Of a stretch of DNA of 64,000 bases, positions 7,495 through 16,308 are shown piece after piece (positions within the stretch are counted from its first letter, which is position 1; every line of letters begins with the position of its first letter). A model generated the notes under the pieces. That model was not told the DNA's origin, made no database searches, and saw only the letters and a list, made by a program, of their open reading frames with translations. Source of the DNA: a bacterium (GTDB taxonomy: Bacteria > Verrucomicrobiota > Verrucomicrobiia > Verrucomicrobiales > Akkermansiaceae); the NCBI GenBank assembly GCA_018222765.1, contig JAAEZT010000015.1, positions 27,357 to 91,356 on the forward strand. The letters run 5' to 3'. The position numbers were made by a program, and so were the translations under genes.

Positions 7495-9192
7495 GTGAGC
7501 AAACAGGATCATAAGGTGGAGTGGATTCTCCGCGAAGCCCCGGACGACTGGGAAAGTCTGGTGCCGGATGGTATGCCGAAAATTCTCGGGCGTCTTTTGG
7601 CGCAACGGGGAATCGAGGCAGAATCGGTTGAGAGATTTCTCCGGCCAAAGTTGGCGCAGCTTTCCGATCCTTTTGAGATCGCCGAAATGGATCTCGCTGT
7701 TGAGCGGGTTTTGTTAGCTATCGATGCCGGTGAGGAGGTTTGTATCTACGGCGACTATGATGTTGATGGTGTGAGTTCGATTGCGGTTTTGAGTTCGGTG
7801 CTTCAGGCTTATGGATTGAGCCCGAGTTGTTTTGTGCCGCATCGCAGTGGCGAGGGATATGGCTTGAGCGATGGGGGCGTGGCGCGCTGCCTCCGGGAGA
7901 ATCCCACGGTGAGTTTGTTGATCAGTGTTGATTGCGGCACGGTATCGAACGATGCCATTGATGGGCTGGCGAAAAAGGGGGTTGAAACTGTCGTGGTGGA
8001 TCACCATGAGATGGGGACGGTCGGTCGTCCGAATTGTGTCGCATTGGTGAATCCCAAATCAGTGGAGGATAAGCGGGAATACCTTTGTGCGGCCGGAGTC
8101 GTTTTTAAGCTGGCTCATGCGCTGTTGAAACAGAGGCCTCTTCCGGATTTTGATTTAAAACAAGTCCTCGATTTGGTGGCGGTGGCCACGATTTCAGACA
8201 TTGTTCCCCTGGTTGACGAGAACCGTTTGTTGGTTCGTCATGGATTACGTTTGTTAGAAAAAACCCACCGGCCGGGAATGCAGGCTCTGCTGAAGCTGAC
8301 CGGAGTCATGGGGCGGTTGAGTAGTGCGGATATTGGTTTTCGAATCGGGCCGCGTCTTAATGCCGCCGGTCGCATGGATCAACCCGAGCAGGCCCTAGCG
8401 GTGTTGACTACCGAGAGCCAAAGTGAGGCGATGCAACTGGCTGATGATCTGGAGGAGTTCAACCGAGTCCGACAACAATTGGATCAAAAGATTTTTGCCG
8501 AAGCTCAAAGCCTGATGCAGGAAAACGAAGATCTTCCCGTGATCGTGGTGGGTTCCCGTGGATGGCATGCCGGAGTGGTGGGGATTGTTGCGTCGCGTTT
8601 GATGCGGATGTTTCACAAGCCGACCTTTGTTATTTCCATTGATGAGGATGGGGTTGGGAAAGGAAGCGGAAGAAGTATCGAAGGAGTATCTTTGGTGGAA
8701 GCTATCGGAGCTGCTCGTGACTTATTGGTGGCCGGTGGTGGTCATCACATGGCGGCTGGCTTGAGTATCGAAGAAGTAATGATCGATGACTTCAGAAAGC
8801 GCTTTGTGGAGTTTTATAATGAAACTTCTGTTGGGAAGGACCTCTCGCCGAAAGTCTACATTGATGCGGAAGTGGAGTTGGGCGATTTGTCGCTCGACTT
8901 CCTGCAGAGCTATGAACTCCTTCAGCCTTTTGGGAGCGGAAATGCGCAACCGATTTTTATGGCGCGCGGAGTCTGGCTGACCGAGCCTCCGCGAAGATTG
9001 AAGAATAATCACCTGAGGTTGTTTCTTCGGCAGGGCTATGAGGAGCGTGATGCGATTTTCTTCGGTGGGGGAGCGAATGATCTTCCCGATCCGCCTTGGG
9101 ATGTGACCTTTACGGTCGACCGAAATGTCTTTCGAGGAAGGGTTTCGGTGCAGATTAGTATTCAACACGTGCGCGCGGCGAGTGACAATTGA
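7495..9192 (+). CDS. recJ: Single-stranded-DNA-specific exonuclease RecJ
   Basis: A 5'-3' single-strand exonuclease acting in recombination and mismatch or base-excision repair. The 565-residue length is typical. DHH-superfamily metal-binding motifs are visible: DYDVDG at 87-92, VDCG at 145-148 and DHHE at 169-172. The DHHA1 motif follows as VAGGGHHMAAGLSIE, and the C-terminal OB fold includes LQPFGSGNAQPIF. GTG at 7495 starts the protein. Its stop overlaps the start of recG by two bases, so the two repair genes are translationally coupled. Confidence 0.95.
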   Translation: MSKQDHKVEWILREAPDDWESLVPDGMPKILGRLLAQRGIEAESVERFLRPKLAQLSDPFEIAEMDLAVERVLLAIDAGEEVCIYGDYDVDGVSSIAVLSSVLQAYGLSPSCFVPHRSGEGYGLSDGGVARCLRENPTVSLLISVDCGTVSNDAIDGLAKKGVETVVVDHHEMGTVGRPNCVALVNPKSVEDKREYLCAAGVVFKLAHALLKQRPLPDFDLKQVLDLVAVATISDIVPLVDENRLLVRHGLRLLEKTHRPGMQALLKLTGVMGRLSSADIGFRIGPRLNAAGRMDQPEQALAVLTTESQSEAMQLADDLEEFNRVRQQLDQKIFAEAQSLMQENEDLPVIVVGSRGWHAGVVGIVASRLMRMFHKPTFVISIDEDGVGKGSGRSIEGVSLVEAIGAARDLLVAGGGHHMAAGLSIEEVMIDDFRKRFVEFYNETSVGKDLSPKVYIDAEVELGDLSLDFLQSYELLQPFGSGNAQPIFMARGVWLTEPPRRLKNNHLRLFLRQGYEERDAIFFGGGANDLPDPPWDVTFTVDRNVFRGRVSVQISIQHVRAASDN

Positions 9193-11207
9193 GCGCGATG
9201 AGGGCAGAGGACTCGTTACAAGATTTACCGGGACTGAAATCCCGGGAGTGGGAGGCGTGTGAGAAGGCTGGTTTTCATACGGGGCAGGAGTTGTTGGATT
9301 GGTTGCCGAAGCGCTACGAAGATCGGAGGCGCTTTGACGCGTTTCCAGCCCAGGCCGGAGGTTCGGCGGTGTGTTTACGGGGTGTCGTTCTGGATACACA
9401 GCGGAAAGGATTTGGCGGGAAGGGATTTTATGAAGCGGTCATCGAGGATGAGGCTGGTGGTGGTTTTTCGCGACTGACCTGCCGTTGGTTCAATATGCCT
9501 TACATGAGCAAGGTGATTGCCGCAGGGCAGGAGGTGGTGCTTTATGGAAAACCGAAAGAGAATAATGGGCGGATTGTCATCGATCATCCGGAGATTGAGG
9601 TGATGAAGGAAGACGTGGAGTTGTCGCTTCATCTCGAACGCCTGGTTCCGATTTATCGAAATGTGAACGGCGTTCCCCAGCGGCGGCTGCGTGAGATTAT
9701 TCATCGTATTTTGGAGTTGGTGGAGCCGGAGAGTTTGACTTCCATATACGACGTTGATCCGACTTACCCGAGAATCGAAGCGTATCGCGAGTTGCACTTT
9801 CCGGGAGAGTTGGTGGAGGCTGAAACCGCACGGCGGTATTTTGCGAAGGAGGAGTTTTTTCTGCAGCAACTTAGGGTTGTCTGGAAGCGGGCGCGGCATG
9901 CGGAATTGAATGGGCGAGTGCTCGGGAAGAAGACGAATTTACTGACGGAGTTTTATAAATCATTGCCCTTTGATTTGACGGGAGCGCAGAAGCGGAGCGT
10001 GAAAGAAATCGTCGGAGATATGCGAACAGCCCGACCGATGAATCGTTTGCTGCAAGGAGATGTCGGAAGCGGGAAAACCTTCGTGGCGATTTGCGCGATG
10101 TTGCTGGCAGTTGATTCGGGGTGTCAGGCGGCCTTGATGGCTCCGACCCAGATTTTGGCGGAACAACATTACCTGACATTTTCAAAATGGCTCGAACCGC
10201 TCGGAGTAAGGATTGGTTTGGCAACAGCAGACCGAAAGGAGGACGTGAATTCGTCGCAGATCATTATCGGAACCCACGCGCTGCTCTATGAAGGCGTTGA
10301 GTTTGATGACTTGGGCTTGGTGGTGGTTGATGAGCAACACAAATTCGGGGTGGCGCAGCGGGGGAGGTTAATTCAGCGCGGTGTGATGCCGGATGTGTTG
10401 GTGATGACTGCGACGCCGATTCCACGGACCTTGACGCTCACGATTTATGGCGATTTGGATGTTTCGATTTTAGACGAGCTGCCGTCGGGGCGTGGGAAGA
10501 TCATTTCGGGCGTGCGGGTGAAGCCGAAGGTGGGTGAGATGACGAGCTTTCTTAAGGATCAATTGGAAGAAGGACGACAAGTTTATCTGGTCTACCCGCT
10601 GGTGGAGGAAAGCGAGTCGGTGAAGGCGGCTTCGGTGATTCAAGAGCATCCGAAGTGGCAGAAGCGCTTTAAGCATTTCGAGGTGGAATTGCTTCACGGA
10701 AAGTTACCCTCGGAGGAAAAGGAGGCTGTGATGACGAGGTTTCGTGAGGGGAAATCGGAAGTGATGGTTTCGACGACCGTGATCGAAGTGGGAGTGGATG
10801 TTGCCAATGCCAATGTCATGGTGATTTTCAATGCCGAGAGATTTGGCCTGGCCCAGTTGCATCAGCTTCGGGGACGGATCGGCCGGGGCGAGCATAAGAG
10901 CTATTGTATTCTTGTGACTGATGGAAAGAGTGCCGATGGGGTGGAGAAGCTTAATATTCTCGCGAGCACGACGGATGGGTTTAAGATTGCGGAGGAGGAT
11001 TTGCGGCTTCGTGGTCCTGGAGAGGTTTTGGGGATGCGTCAAAGTGGCGTGGGGGACTTGCGCTTTGTGGAGTTTTTGGCCGATACCAGTTTGATCCGGG
11101 AGGCGCGGGAAGTTGCCGAACAAGTGTTGCGGGACGACCTTGGGCTCGAGGCGTTACCGCAATTGAGAGCCTGGGTGGAAAAGCATGCTGAGATCGAAAT
11201 GAGTTGA
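9189..11207 (+). CDS. recG: ATP-dependent DNA helicase RecG
   Basis: Branched-DNA helicase that remodels stalled forks and Holliday junctions. Seen: an N-terminal wedge/OB region at about residues 60-140, Walker A GDVGSGKT at 290-297, the RecG-type Walker B DEQH at 381-384, TATPIPRTL in motif III, and a C-terminal TRG region with IAEEDLRLRGPGEVLGMRQSG. At 672 residues it is close to the family norm of 690. TTG at 9189 overlaps the recJ stop; an ATG at 9198 is a second possible start. A strong terminator at 11215-11242 closes the recJ-recG unit. Confidence 0.95.
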   Translation: MSAMRAEDSLQDLPGLKSREWEACEKAGFHTGQELLDWLPKRYEDRRRFDAFPAQAGGSAVCLRGVVLDTQRKGFGGKGFYEAVIEDEAGGGFSRLTCRWFNMPYMSKVIAAGQEVVLYGKPKENNGRIVIDHPEIEVMKEDVELSLHLERLVPIYRNVNGVPQRRLREIIHRILELVEPESLTSIYDVDPTYPRIEAYRELHFPGELVEAETARRYFAKEEFFLQQLRVVWKRARHAELNGRVLGKKTNLLTEFYKSLPFDLTGAQKRSVKEIVGDMRTARPMNRLLQGDVGSGKTFVAICAMLLAVDSGCQAALMAPTQILAEQHYLTFSKWLEPLGVRIGLATADRKEDVNSSQIIIGTHALLYEGVEFDDLGLVVVDEQHKFGVAQRGRLIQRGVMPDVLVMTATPIPRTLTLTIYGDLDVSILDELPSGRGKIISGVRVKPKVGEMTSFLKDQLEEGRQVYLVYPLVEESESVKAASVIQEHPKWQKRFKHFEVELLHGKLPSEEKEAVMTRFREGKSEVMVSTTVIEVGVDVANANVMVIFNAERFGLAQLHQLRGRIGRGEHKSYCILVTDGKSADGVEKLNILASTTDGFKIAEEDLRLRGPGEVLGMRQSGVGDLRFVEFLADTSLIREAREVAEQVLRDDLGLEALPQLRAWVEKHAEIEMS

Positions 11208-11214
11208 AATAAGA

Positions 11215-11242
11215 AAAGACCGCAGGCGAACCTGCGGTCTTT
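11215..11242. terminator. Bidirectional terminator between recG and amt
   Basis: A perfect 12-bp stem with a CGAA loop: AAAGACCGCAGG, loop, CCTGCGGTCTTT. A- and T-rich flanks on both sides let it serve both the plus-strand recJ-recG unit and the minus-strand amt gene. Confidence 0.9.
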
Positions 11243-11270
11243 GGAATTGGTATCTGGTTTCCTGAACTTA

Positions 11271-12701
11271 TTATTCGTTGTAAGCGGGGACACCGTGCTC
11301 GGCAACATCGAGTCCTTCGGCCTCTTCCTCTTCGCTGACGCGCACGCCCATGGTTGCTTTCAAGACCATGAAGAGAATGTAAGAGAAGATGAAGGCAAAG
11401 GCGTAAACTGCGATCACACCATAAATCTGGGACATGAAGTTAGCGCCACCGAAGATCGCGACAGCAATCGTTCCCCAAATTCCGACAACTCCGTGAACCG
11501 AGATCGCTCCGACGGGATCGTCAATCTTGATCTTATCGAGGAATAGGATGGAGAATACTACGATGACTCCACCAATTGCCCCCATGAGGACAGCTTGCCA
11601 TGGACCGACAGCGTCGGCTCCGGCAGTGATGGAAACGAGACCTGCGAGTAGTCCGTTAAGAGCCATTGAAAGGTCAGGCTTTTTGAGAACTACCATTGAG
11701 GTGAAGATTGAGGCGACAGCGCCAGCAGCAGCAGCAAGTGCAGTGGTGGTGAAGACAAGACCGAGAGGTCCTGGATTTGCAGAGAGAACAGATCCTCCGT
11801 TGAATCCAAACCATCCGAAGAAGAGCAGGAAGACACCGACAGCTGCAAGCGGCATGCTGTGTCCTAGAATTGGTCGGACCTGTCCGTTGACATATTTTCC
11901 GGCACGCGGTCCGAGAACAATGACAGCGGCGAGGGCTGCAGCACCTCCGAAGCCGTGAACGACGGTAGAGCCTGCGAAGTCATAGAAAGGTTCTTCCATT
12001 TGGTTGAGGAAGCCTTCACCCCAGTGCCATGAACCGGCGATGGTATAGCCGAAGGCAACGAGAATGGTAGAGTAGATCATGAAGGAAGAGAGCTTCACGC
12101 GCTCAGCAACGGCTCCGGAGACGATGGTTGCTGCGGTGGCGGCAAACATGGCCTGGAAGATAAAGTCGCCATAGGCAGTCATTGCCAAGCCGAGTCCGCC
12201 ATATGCGAAAGTGTCGTTTTCTCCACCGGTGAGACCACTGATGGGACCGTTTATTCCGATGAAGTTTGCGATTTGCCAGTTGCCGCAAGGGTAGTGGGTA
12301 TTAAAACCCACCGCAGCGTAGGTGAGGAGGCCGATGCTGATGATCCAGACGTTCTTGAAGAGAATATTGACGGTGTTCTTCTTCTGGGTCAGGCCAGCTT
12401 CCAGAGTGGCGAATCCCAGGTGCATGATGAAGACCATTGCCGCTGCAATTACGGTCCAAAGCATGGAGGTTGTGAAGAAGTCGAAGGCGTAGGCTTCGTT
12501 GCCCTGCGCTTCGATCAAGGCGTCATAGTCTGCTTTGTTATCGCTGACCTCTTCCGCAGCAGGAGTTGCTACTGCACTTGTTTCTTCCGGAGTGGGCTGG
12601 GGAGTTTCGTCTTGCGCATTGACCTGACCGATCCCGGCCAAGAGCGACGCCGTCAGAGCAAGCAGCCATACTTTTGTCATTGTTTGTGTTAGCTTTCGCA
12701 T
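11271..12701 (-). CDS. amt: Ammonium transporter (Amt/Mep/Rh), first copy
   Basis: Inner-membrane ammonium channel of 476 residues. It has a signal peptide (VWLLALTASLLAGIGQVNA), a Glu/Pro/Thr/Ala-rich extracytoplasmic linker at about residues 30-60, and eleven or so membrane helices. The Amt signature is DFAGSTVVHGFGGAAAL, containing the first pore histidine; the second lies in SVHGVVGIWG. The C-terminal tail ends GLDVAEHGVPAYNE, the region that contacts PII proteins in AmtB. The ATG at 12680 is an alternative start. It diverges from a second amt, and a sigma-54-like promoter lies upstream at 12737-12752. Confidence 0.95.
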   Translation of the reverse strand: MRKLTQTMTKVWLLALTASLLAGIGQVNAQDETPQPTPEETSAVATPAAEEVSDNKADYDALIEAQGNEAYAFDFFTTSMLWTVIAAAMVFIMHLGFATLEAGLTQKKNTVNILFKNVWIISIGLLTYAAVGFNTHYPCGNWQIANFIGINGPISGLTGGENDTFAYGGLGLAMTAYGDFIFQAMFAATAATIVSGAVAERVKLSSFMIYSTILVAFGYTIAGSWHWGEGFLNQMEEPFYDFAGSTVVHGFGGAAALAAVIVLGPRAGKYVNGQVRPILGHSMPLAAVGVFLLFFGWFGFNGGSVLSANPGPLGLVFTTTALAAAAGAVASIFTSMVVLKKPDLSMALNGLLAGLVSITAGADAVGPWQAVLMGAIGGVIVVFSILFLDKIKIDDPVGAISVHGVVGIWGTIAVAIFGGANFMSQIYGVIAVYAFAFIFSYILFMVLKATMGVRVSEEEEAEGLDVAEHGVPAYNE

Positions 12702-12736
12702 TTTTTTCTGGGTTCTTGTTGAACGCAGAGAGGGTT

Positions 12737-12752
12737 AGCAACGGCTGTGCCA
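12737..12752 (-). promoter_or_regulatory. Sigma-54-type promoter for the minus-strand amt
   Basis: Read on the minus strand the sequence is TGGCACAGCCGTTGCT, which differs from the TGGCACGNNNNTTGCW consensus at a single position. GG and GC are separated by exactly ten bases. Transcription would start near 12726, giving a leader of about 25 bases before the ATG at 12701. Read by eye; no binding data. Confidence 0.72.
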
Positions 12753-12777
12753 GAGCAAGATGAGTGAAATTCATGGT

Positions 12778-12793
12778 TGGCATGAATCATGCT
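12778..12793 (+). promoter_or_regulatory. Sigma-54-type promoter for the plus-strand amt
   Basis: TGGCATGAATCATGCT matches the sigma-54 consensus at all but two fixed positions, with the invariant GG and GC ten bases apart. The expected start site is near 12804, about 42 bases before the ATG at 12846. It lies back to back with the minus-strand element, so a single enhancer protein could serve both; I see no obvious NtrC dyad in the short spacer. Confidence 0.62.
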
Positions 12794-12845
12794 TCGAGTG
12801 GGTTTGAGAGGTGGAAACACCGGTAAATCAAGAACTCACAATTAA

Positions 12846-14177
12846 ATGAGAACAAACATACTCAGTAAAATCGGAGTAGGACTGATGGTCGGTCTTGCTG
12901 GAATGGGCATGGCTTCGGCTGAAGCTGCGGAAAAAGTGCCCACGGATACCGGCAATACCGCCTGGATGATCACGGCGACCGTTTTGGTCCTCTTAATGAC
13001 TCTTCCTGGTTTGGCTCTCTTTTATGGGGGCTTGGTTCGTGCTAAGAACGTTCTTTCGGTGCTAATGCACTGTTATGCCATTGCTGCTCTCGCGTCGATC
13101 ATGTGGGCAATTGGTCTTTATAGCCTGGCTTTTGATAATACCGGCGGAGACTGGCTCGGAGGATTCGGTCACTTCTTCATGAATGGCATCGGCGAAGGTG
13201 ATTGGGGAAATGATTTCCCCGAGACCGTCATGGTGATGTTCCAGATGACTTTTGCGATTATTACTCCTGGGTTGATTGTGGGCGCTTTTGTCGAGCGGAT
13301 GAAATTCGCGGCGGTCATGGTCTTCACGGCCCTGTGGTTGATCTTGGTTTATGCACCGGCCGTTTACTGGGTCTGGGGTGGAGGAATCATGGCTCAATGG
13401 GGAGCTGTTGATCTTGCCGGTGGAATTGTGGTTCATGCCACGGCGGGTGTTTCCGCTCTGGTTTTGGCCAAGATGATTGGTCCTCGGAAAGGATTCCCTT
13501 CCCAGTTGAGCCCTCCGCATAGTCCTGGTTTGGTGATGATTGGAGCGTCCTTGCTCTGGGTCGGTTGGTTTGGCTTTAATGCCGGTTCACAGGGCGGAGC
13601 CAATGAAGCAGCCGGCATGACAATGTTGGTAACTCATCTATCGGCTGCCACGGCTGCAATCGTTTGGTGCCTTGTTGAGCGTCTGCAGACTGGAAAGACC
13701 GGAGTAGTGGGAATCGCCACGGGAATGGTGGCAGGACTAGCGACCATTACTCCTGCTTCCGGTAATGTCGGCCCGATGGGGGCGATTGTGATTGGAGCAA
13801 TGGCTGGTGTGATCTGCTACTTCATGTGCGGCATTGTGAGGAGTAAGTTAAAGATTGACGATTCACTCGACGTCTTCGCTGTTCACGGCGTCGGTGGTAT
13901 TCTTGGAACCATTATGGTGGCATTTCTGGGGGTCGAAGGCGTCCTGGGTGGTGTCGGACTGGGCGAGAATCCAGCAACAGGGGAGACCTTCACCGCCATG
14001 GAGCAGTTGCTTGTTCAATTGAAATCTTTGGCGATTACGGTGATTTGGTCCGCTGTTGCGACAGTGATTATCGTTTACATCACTCGTGCGATTGTGGGGC
14101 TGAGAGTTGACGAGGACACCGAGTTCGAGGGGCTTGACTCCGCCGAGCACGGGGAAACGGCGTATACTCTGGATTAA
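12846..14177 (+). CDS. amt: Ammonium transporter (Amt/Mep/Rh), second copy
   Basis: A 443-residue ammonium channel with a signal peptide (IGVGLMVGLAGMGMASAEA) and the typical start LPGLALFYGGLVRAKNVLS. The signature DLAGGIVVHATAGVSALVLA holds the first pore histidine, and FAVHGVGGILG the second. The C-terminal tail EFEGLDSAEHGETAY resembles that of the divergent copy. The two copies are clearly different subfamilies, not a recent duplication. No glnB/glnK gene is adjacent, unlike the common glnK-amtB pairing. Confidence 0.95.
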   Translation: MRTNILSKIGVGLMVGLAGMGMASAEAAEKVPTDTGNTAWMITATVLVLLMTLPGLALFYGGLVRAKNVLSVLMHCYAIAALASIMWAIGLYSLAFDNTGGDWLGGFGHFFMNGIGEGDWGNDFPETVMVMFQMTFAIITPGLIVGAFVERMKFAAVMVFTALWLILVYAPAVYWVWGGGIMAQWGAVDLAGGIVVHATAGVSALVLAKMIGPRKGFPSQLSPPHSPGLVMIGASLLWVGWFGFNAGSQGGANEAAGMTMLVTHLSAATAAIVWCLVERLQTGKTGVVGIATGMVAGLATITPASGNVGPMGAIVIGAMAGVICYFMCGIVRSKLKIDDSLDVFAVHGVGGILGTIMVAFLGVEGVLGGVGLGENPATGETFTAMEQLLVQLKSLAITVIWSAVATVIIVYITRAIVGLRVDEDTEFEGLDSAEHGETAYTLD

Positions 14178-14267
14178 TAAATCGTCAGAGTTTTTAAGGT
14201 TTTTCTTGCAATCTGTCCTAAACTACTTCGGAAAGCTTTAAATTAGATAAAACTAAGTATTGCACAC

Positions 14268-14283
14268 TGGCACGTTAGCTGCT
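14268..14283 (+). promoter_or_regulatory. Sigma-54-type promoter for the TorF-like gene
   Basis: TGGCACGTTAGCTGCT matches the sigma-54 consensus at all but one fixed position, with the correct GG-N10-GC spacing. The predicted start near 14294 is only about four bases before the ATG at 14298, which would make the mRNA almost leaderless; no Shine-Dalgarno sequence is present there either. Confidence 0.62.
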
Positions 14284-14297
14284 TACCTCCCCCCGTC

Positions 14298-15002
14298 ATG
14301 AAAAAGACATCCACTATCCTAGCGATTACTTCCGGACTGTTTTTCGGCCAAGCACAGGCTGAAATCGAATCGGAATTCCATGTTGGCTTTAATTCAGATT
14401 ACATCTACCGCGGCGCTGAGCTCGGGGAAGATGCTTATGAATATGGCCTTGATTTTGCCGGTTCCAGCGACTGTGGCCTTGATTGGTCCGCAGGGATCTG
14501 GTCTATCTCACCTGACGGTGCAGGTGATGATGAACTCGATATTTACGCGTCTGTCGGCAAAGATCTCGGTATTGGTTCCGTTGCAGCTGGTTTCACTGTT
14601 TACACCTACGACGGGGCAAGCGGACTCGATGACGACGCCGAAGTCTATCTCGGATTCTCCACCCAACAGGCAGGACTTGATCTTGGACTCACGGTGTTCT
14701 TCGGGACTGCCGGGGCGCTTGAGGACGCGGTCCTTCTTGAGGGATCCATCGGATACTCGTTTGAATTAAGCAGCAAAACCACTGCGAACATCGGAATCGT
14801 ATACGGTACGTTGCTAGATGAAGGCGATTTCGCCGACGATGGCGAAGTCTACGCTTCCGCTTCGATCTCACTCGACTATGCCGTCAGCGATACCATTACC
14901 TTCTCTCCTTATGTCTCATACAACGAGGGTGAGGAAGACATTCTTGGTGCTGCCGCTGCCGATGGTGCCCACGTTGGTGCTTCTGTTTCCTTCTCTTTCT
15001 AA
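14298..15002 (+). CDS. TorF-like outer-membrane beta-barrel protein
   Basis: A 234-residue protein with a signal peptide (KTSTILAITSGLFFGQAQA) and a mature domain of alternating hydrophobic/polar strands ending in Phe (ASVSFSF), as expected for an outer-membrane barrel. The opening GFNSDYIYRGAELGEDAYEYG resembles the TorF putative-porin family. The mature part is strongly acidic and has two cysteines. Position right after amt, with its own sigma-54-like promoter, suggests a role in nitrogen-compound uptake; this is inferred. A distant relative lies at 41768-42466. A strong terminator follows. Confidence 0.7.
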   Translation: MKKTSTILAITSGLFFGQAQAEIESEFHVGFNSDYIYRGAELGEDAYEYGLDFAGSSDCGLDWSAGIWSISPDGAGDDELDIYASVGKDLGIGSVAAGFTVYTYDGASGLDDDAEVYLGFSTQQAGLDLGLTVFFGTAGALEDAVLLEGSIGYSFELSSKTTANIGIVYGTLLDEGDFADDGEVYASASISLDYAVSDTITFSPYVSYNEGEEDILGAAAADGAHVGASVSFSF

Positions 15003-15034
15003 GAGTTGTTCAACCATATCTAATTTAACCTTTG

Positions 15035-15067
15035 GAACGGAGTCTTCGGACTCCGTTCTTTTTTTGT
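15035..15067 (+). terminator. Rho-independent terminator after the TorF-like gene
   Basis: A ten-base perfect stem GAACGGAGTC / GACTCCGTTC with a TTCG tetraloop is followed by nine T residues. It sits 32 bases after the stop. Confidence 0.95.
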
Positions 15068-15120
15068 CTGAGAGGCGTTTTCCGCTGGTGGAGGTGGGTG
15101 GCTTCTTTAACTCTCCCGGT

Positions 15121-16185
15121 ATGTCGATTGATTTGCCCTTGTTGGAGAGAATTTGCAGGACTCCGGGTGCGCCCGGTTTTGAGAAAAGAATCCGTGATTT
15201 GATTCTCAAGGAGCTCAAGGATGGCAACCTCGCCGATGAGGTCCGGGTGGATGCAATGGGGAGTGTGGTAGCCCTGAAGAAGGGAAAATCCTCGGACAAA
15301 TCAGTCATGGCAGCCGCGCACATGGATGAGATCGGCTTCATCGTGACCCATATCGACGATAATGGTTTCATTCGATTTAATCCCTTGGGCGGGTTTGATC
15401 CCAAGACGCTCAGTTCCCAGCGGGTGATTGTGCATGGGAAGAAGGATTTGGTTGGTGTAATGGGCTCGAAGCCAATTCACATCATGTCACCCGAGGAGCG
15501 GACCAAGGTTCCCAAGCTTACGGATTACTTCATTGATCTCGGCTTGTCGGCCAAGGAGGTTAAAAAAGTCATCAGCGTGGGCGACTCGGTGACACGAGAG
15601 CGCGAGCTGGTGGAGATGGGGGATTGCGTGAATGTGAAATCTCTCGATAACCGGGTGTCTGTATACGTTCTTCTGGAGGCTTTGAAGAAGTTGAAAAAAG
15701 GGCGCCGAAAGCCCAGCTATGATTTCTACGCCGTTTTCACGGTGCAGGAAGAAGTGGGTCTGAGAGGTGCCAATGCTTCTGCTCTGGAGATTCAGCCGGA
15801 CTTTGGAATTGGACTCGATACGACGATCGCCTATGATACGCCGGGATCCCAGCCCCAGGAGCAGGTGACGAAGCTTGGCAAAGGTGCTGGGATTAAGATC
15901 ATGGACGCCTCGACCATTTGCGATTACCGCATGATCGAATTCCTCAAGAGCACCGCGAAGGAAAAGAAAATCAAGTGGCAGCCGGAAATCTTAAAAGCTG
16001 GCGGAACAGATACCGCCGGCTTGCAAAGAATGTCTCCGGGTGGCTCGATTGCCGGAGCGATCTCAGTGCCGACCCGCCACATTCATCAAGTGATCGAGAT
16101 GAGTCACAAGAAGGACATTGTGGCCTGTGTCGATCTTCTCACTGCCTCGATTTGCGGACTTGAGAAATGGGACTGGAGTTTTTAA
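15121..16185 (+). CDS. M42-family metallo-aminopeptidase
   Basis: A 354-residue cytoplasmic co-catalytic metallopeptidase of the M42 (glutamyl aminopeptidase/TET) family. Expected motifs appear in order: AAHMDEIGFIV (first His and Asp), SLDNRVSVYVLLEAL (bridging Asp), VQEEVGLRGA (catalytic and ligand Glu pair), GLDTTIAYDTPG (Asp) and PTRHIHQVIE (last His). ATG at 15121 begins the conserved DLPLLERICRTPGAPGFE; the open frame reaches further upstream but only through the previous gene. It probably forms large tetrahedral oligomers that degrade peptides, as known for the family. Confidence 0.9.
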   Translation: MSIDLPLLERICRTPGAPGFEKRIRDLILKELKDGNLADEVRVDAMGSVVALKKGKSSDKSVMAAAHMDEIGFIVTHIDDNGFIRFNPLGGFDPKTLSSQRVIVHGKKDLVGVMGSKPIHIMSPEERTKVPKLTDYFIDLGLSAKEVKKVISVGDSVTRERELVEMGDCVNVKSLDNRVSVYVLLEALKKLKKGRRKPSYDFYAVFTVQEEVGLRGANASALEIQPDFGIGLDTTIAYDTPGSQPQEQVTKLGKGAGIKIMDASTICDYRMIEFLKSTAKEKKIKWQPEILKAGGTDTAGLQRMSPGGSIAGAISVPTRHIHQVIEMSHKKDIVACVDLLTASICGLEKWDWSF

Positions 16186-16308
16186 GAGTCTTCTTGGGTT
16201 TGTGGAGTGAGGAAAAGCGCGCAATGGATGGGGGCTCTTTGTAATTGGGATTGATTAAGTCGTCCGAATCGAAAGACTCCGATCCGAAAACTCGTATTTT
16301 CCTCATCT

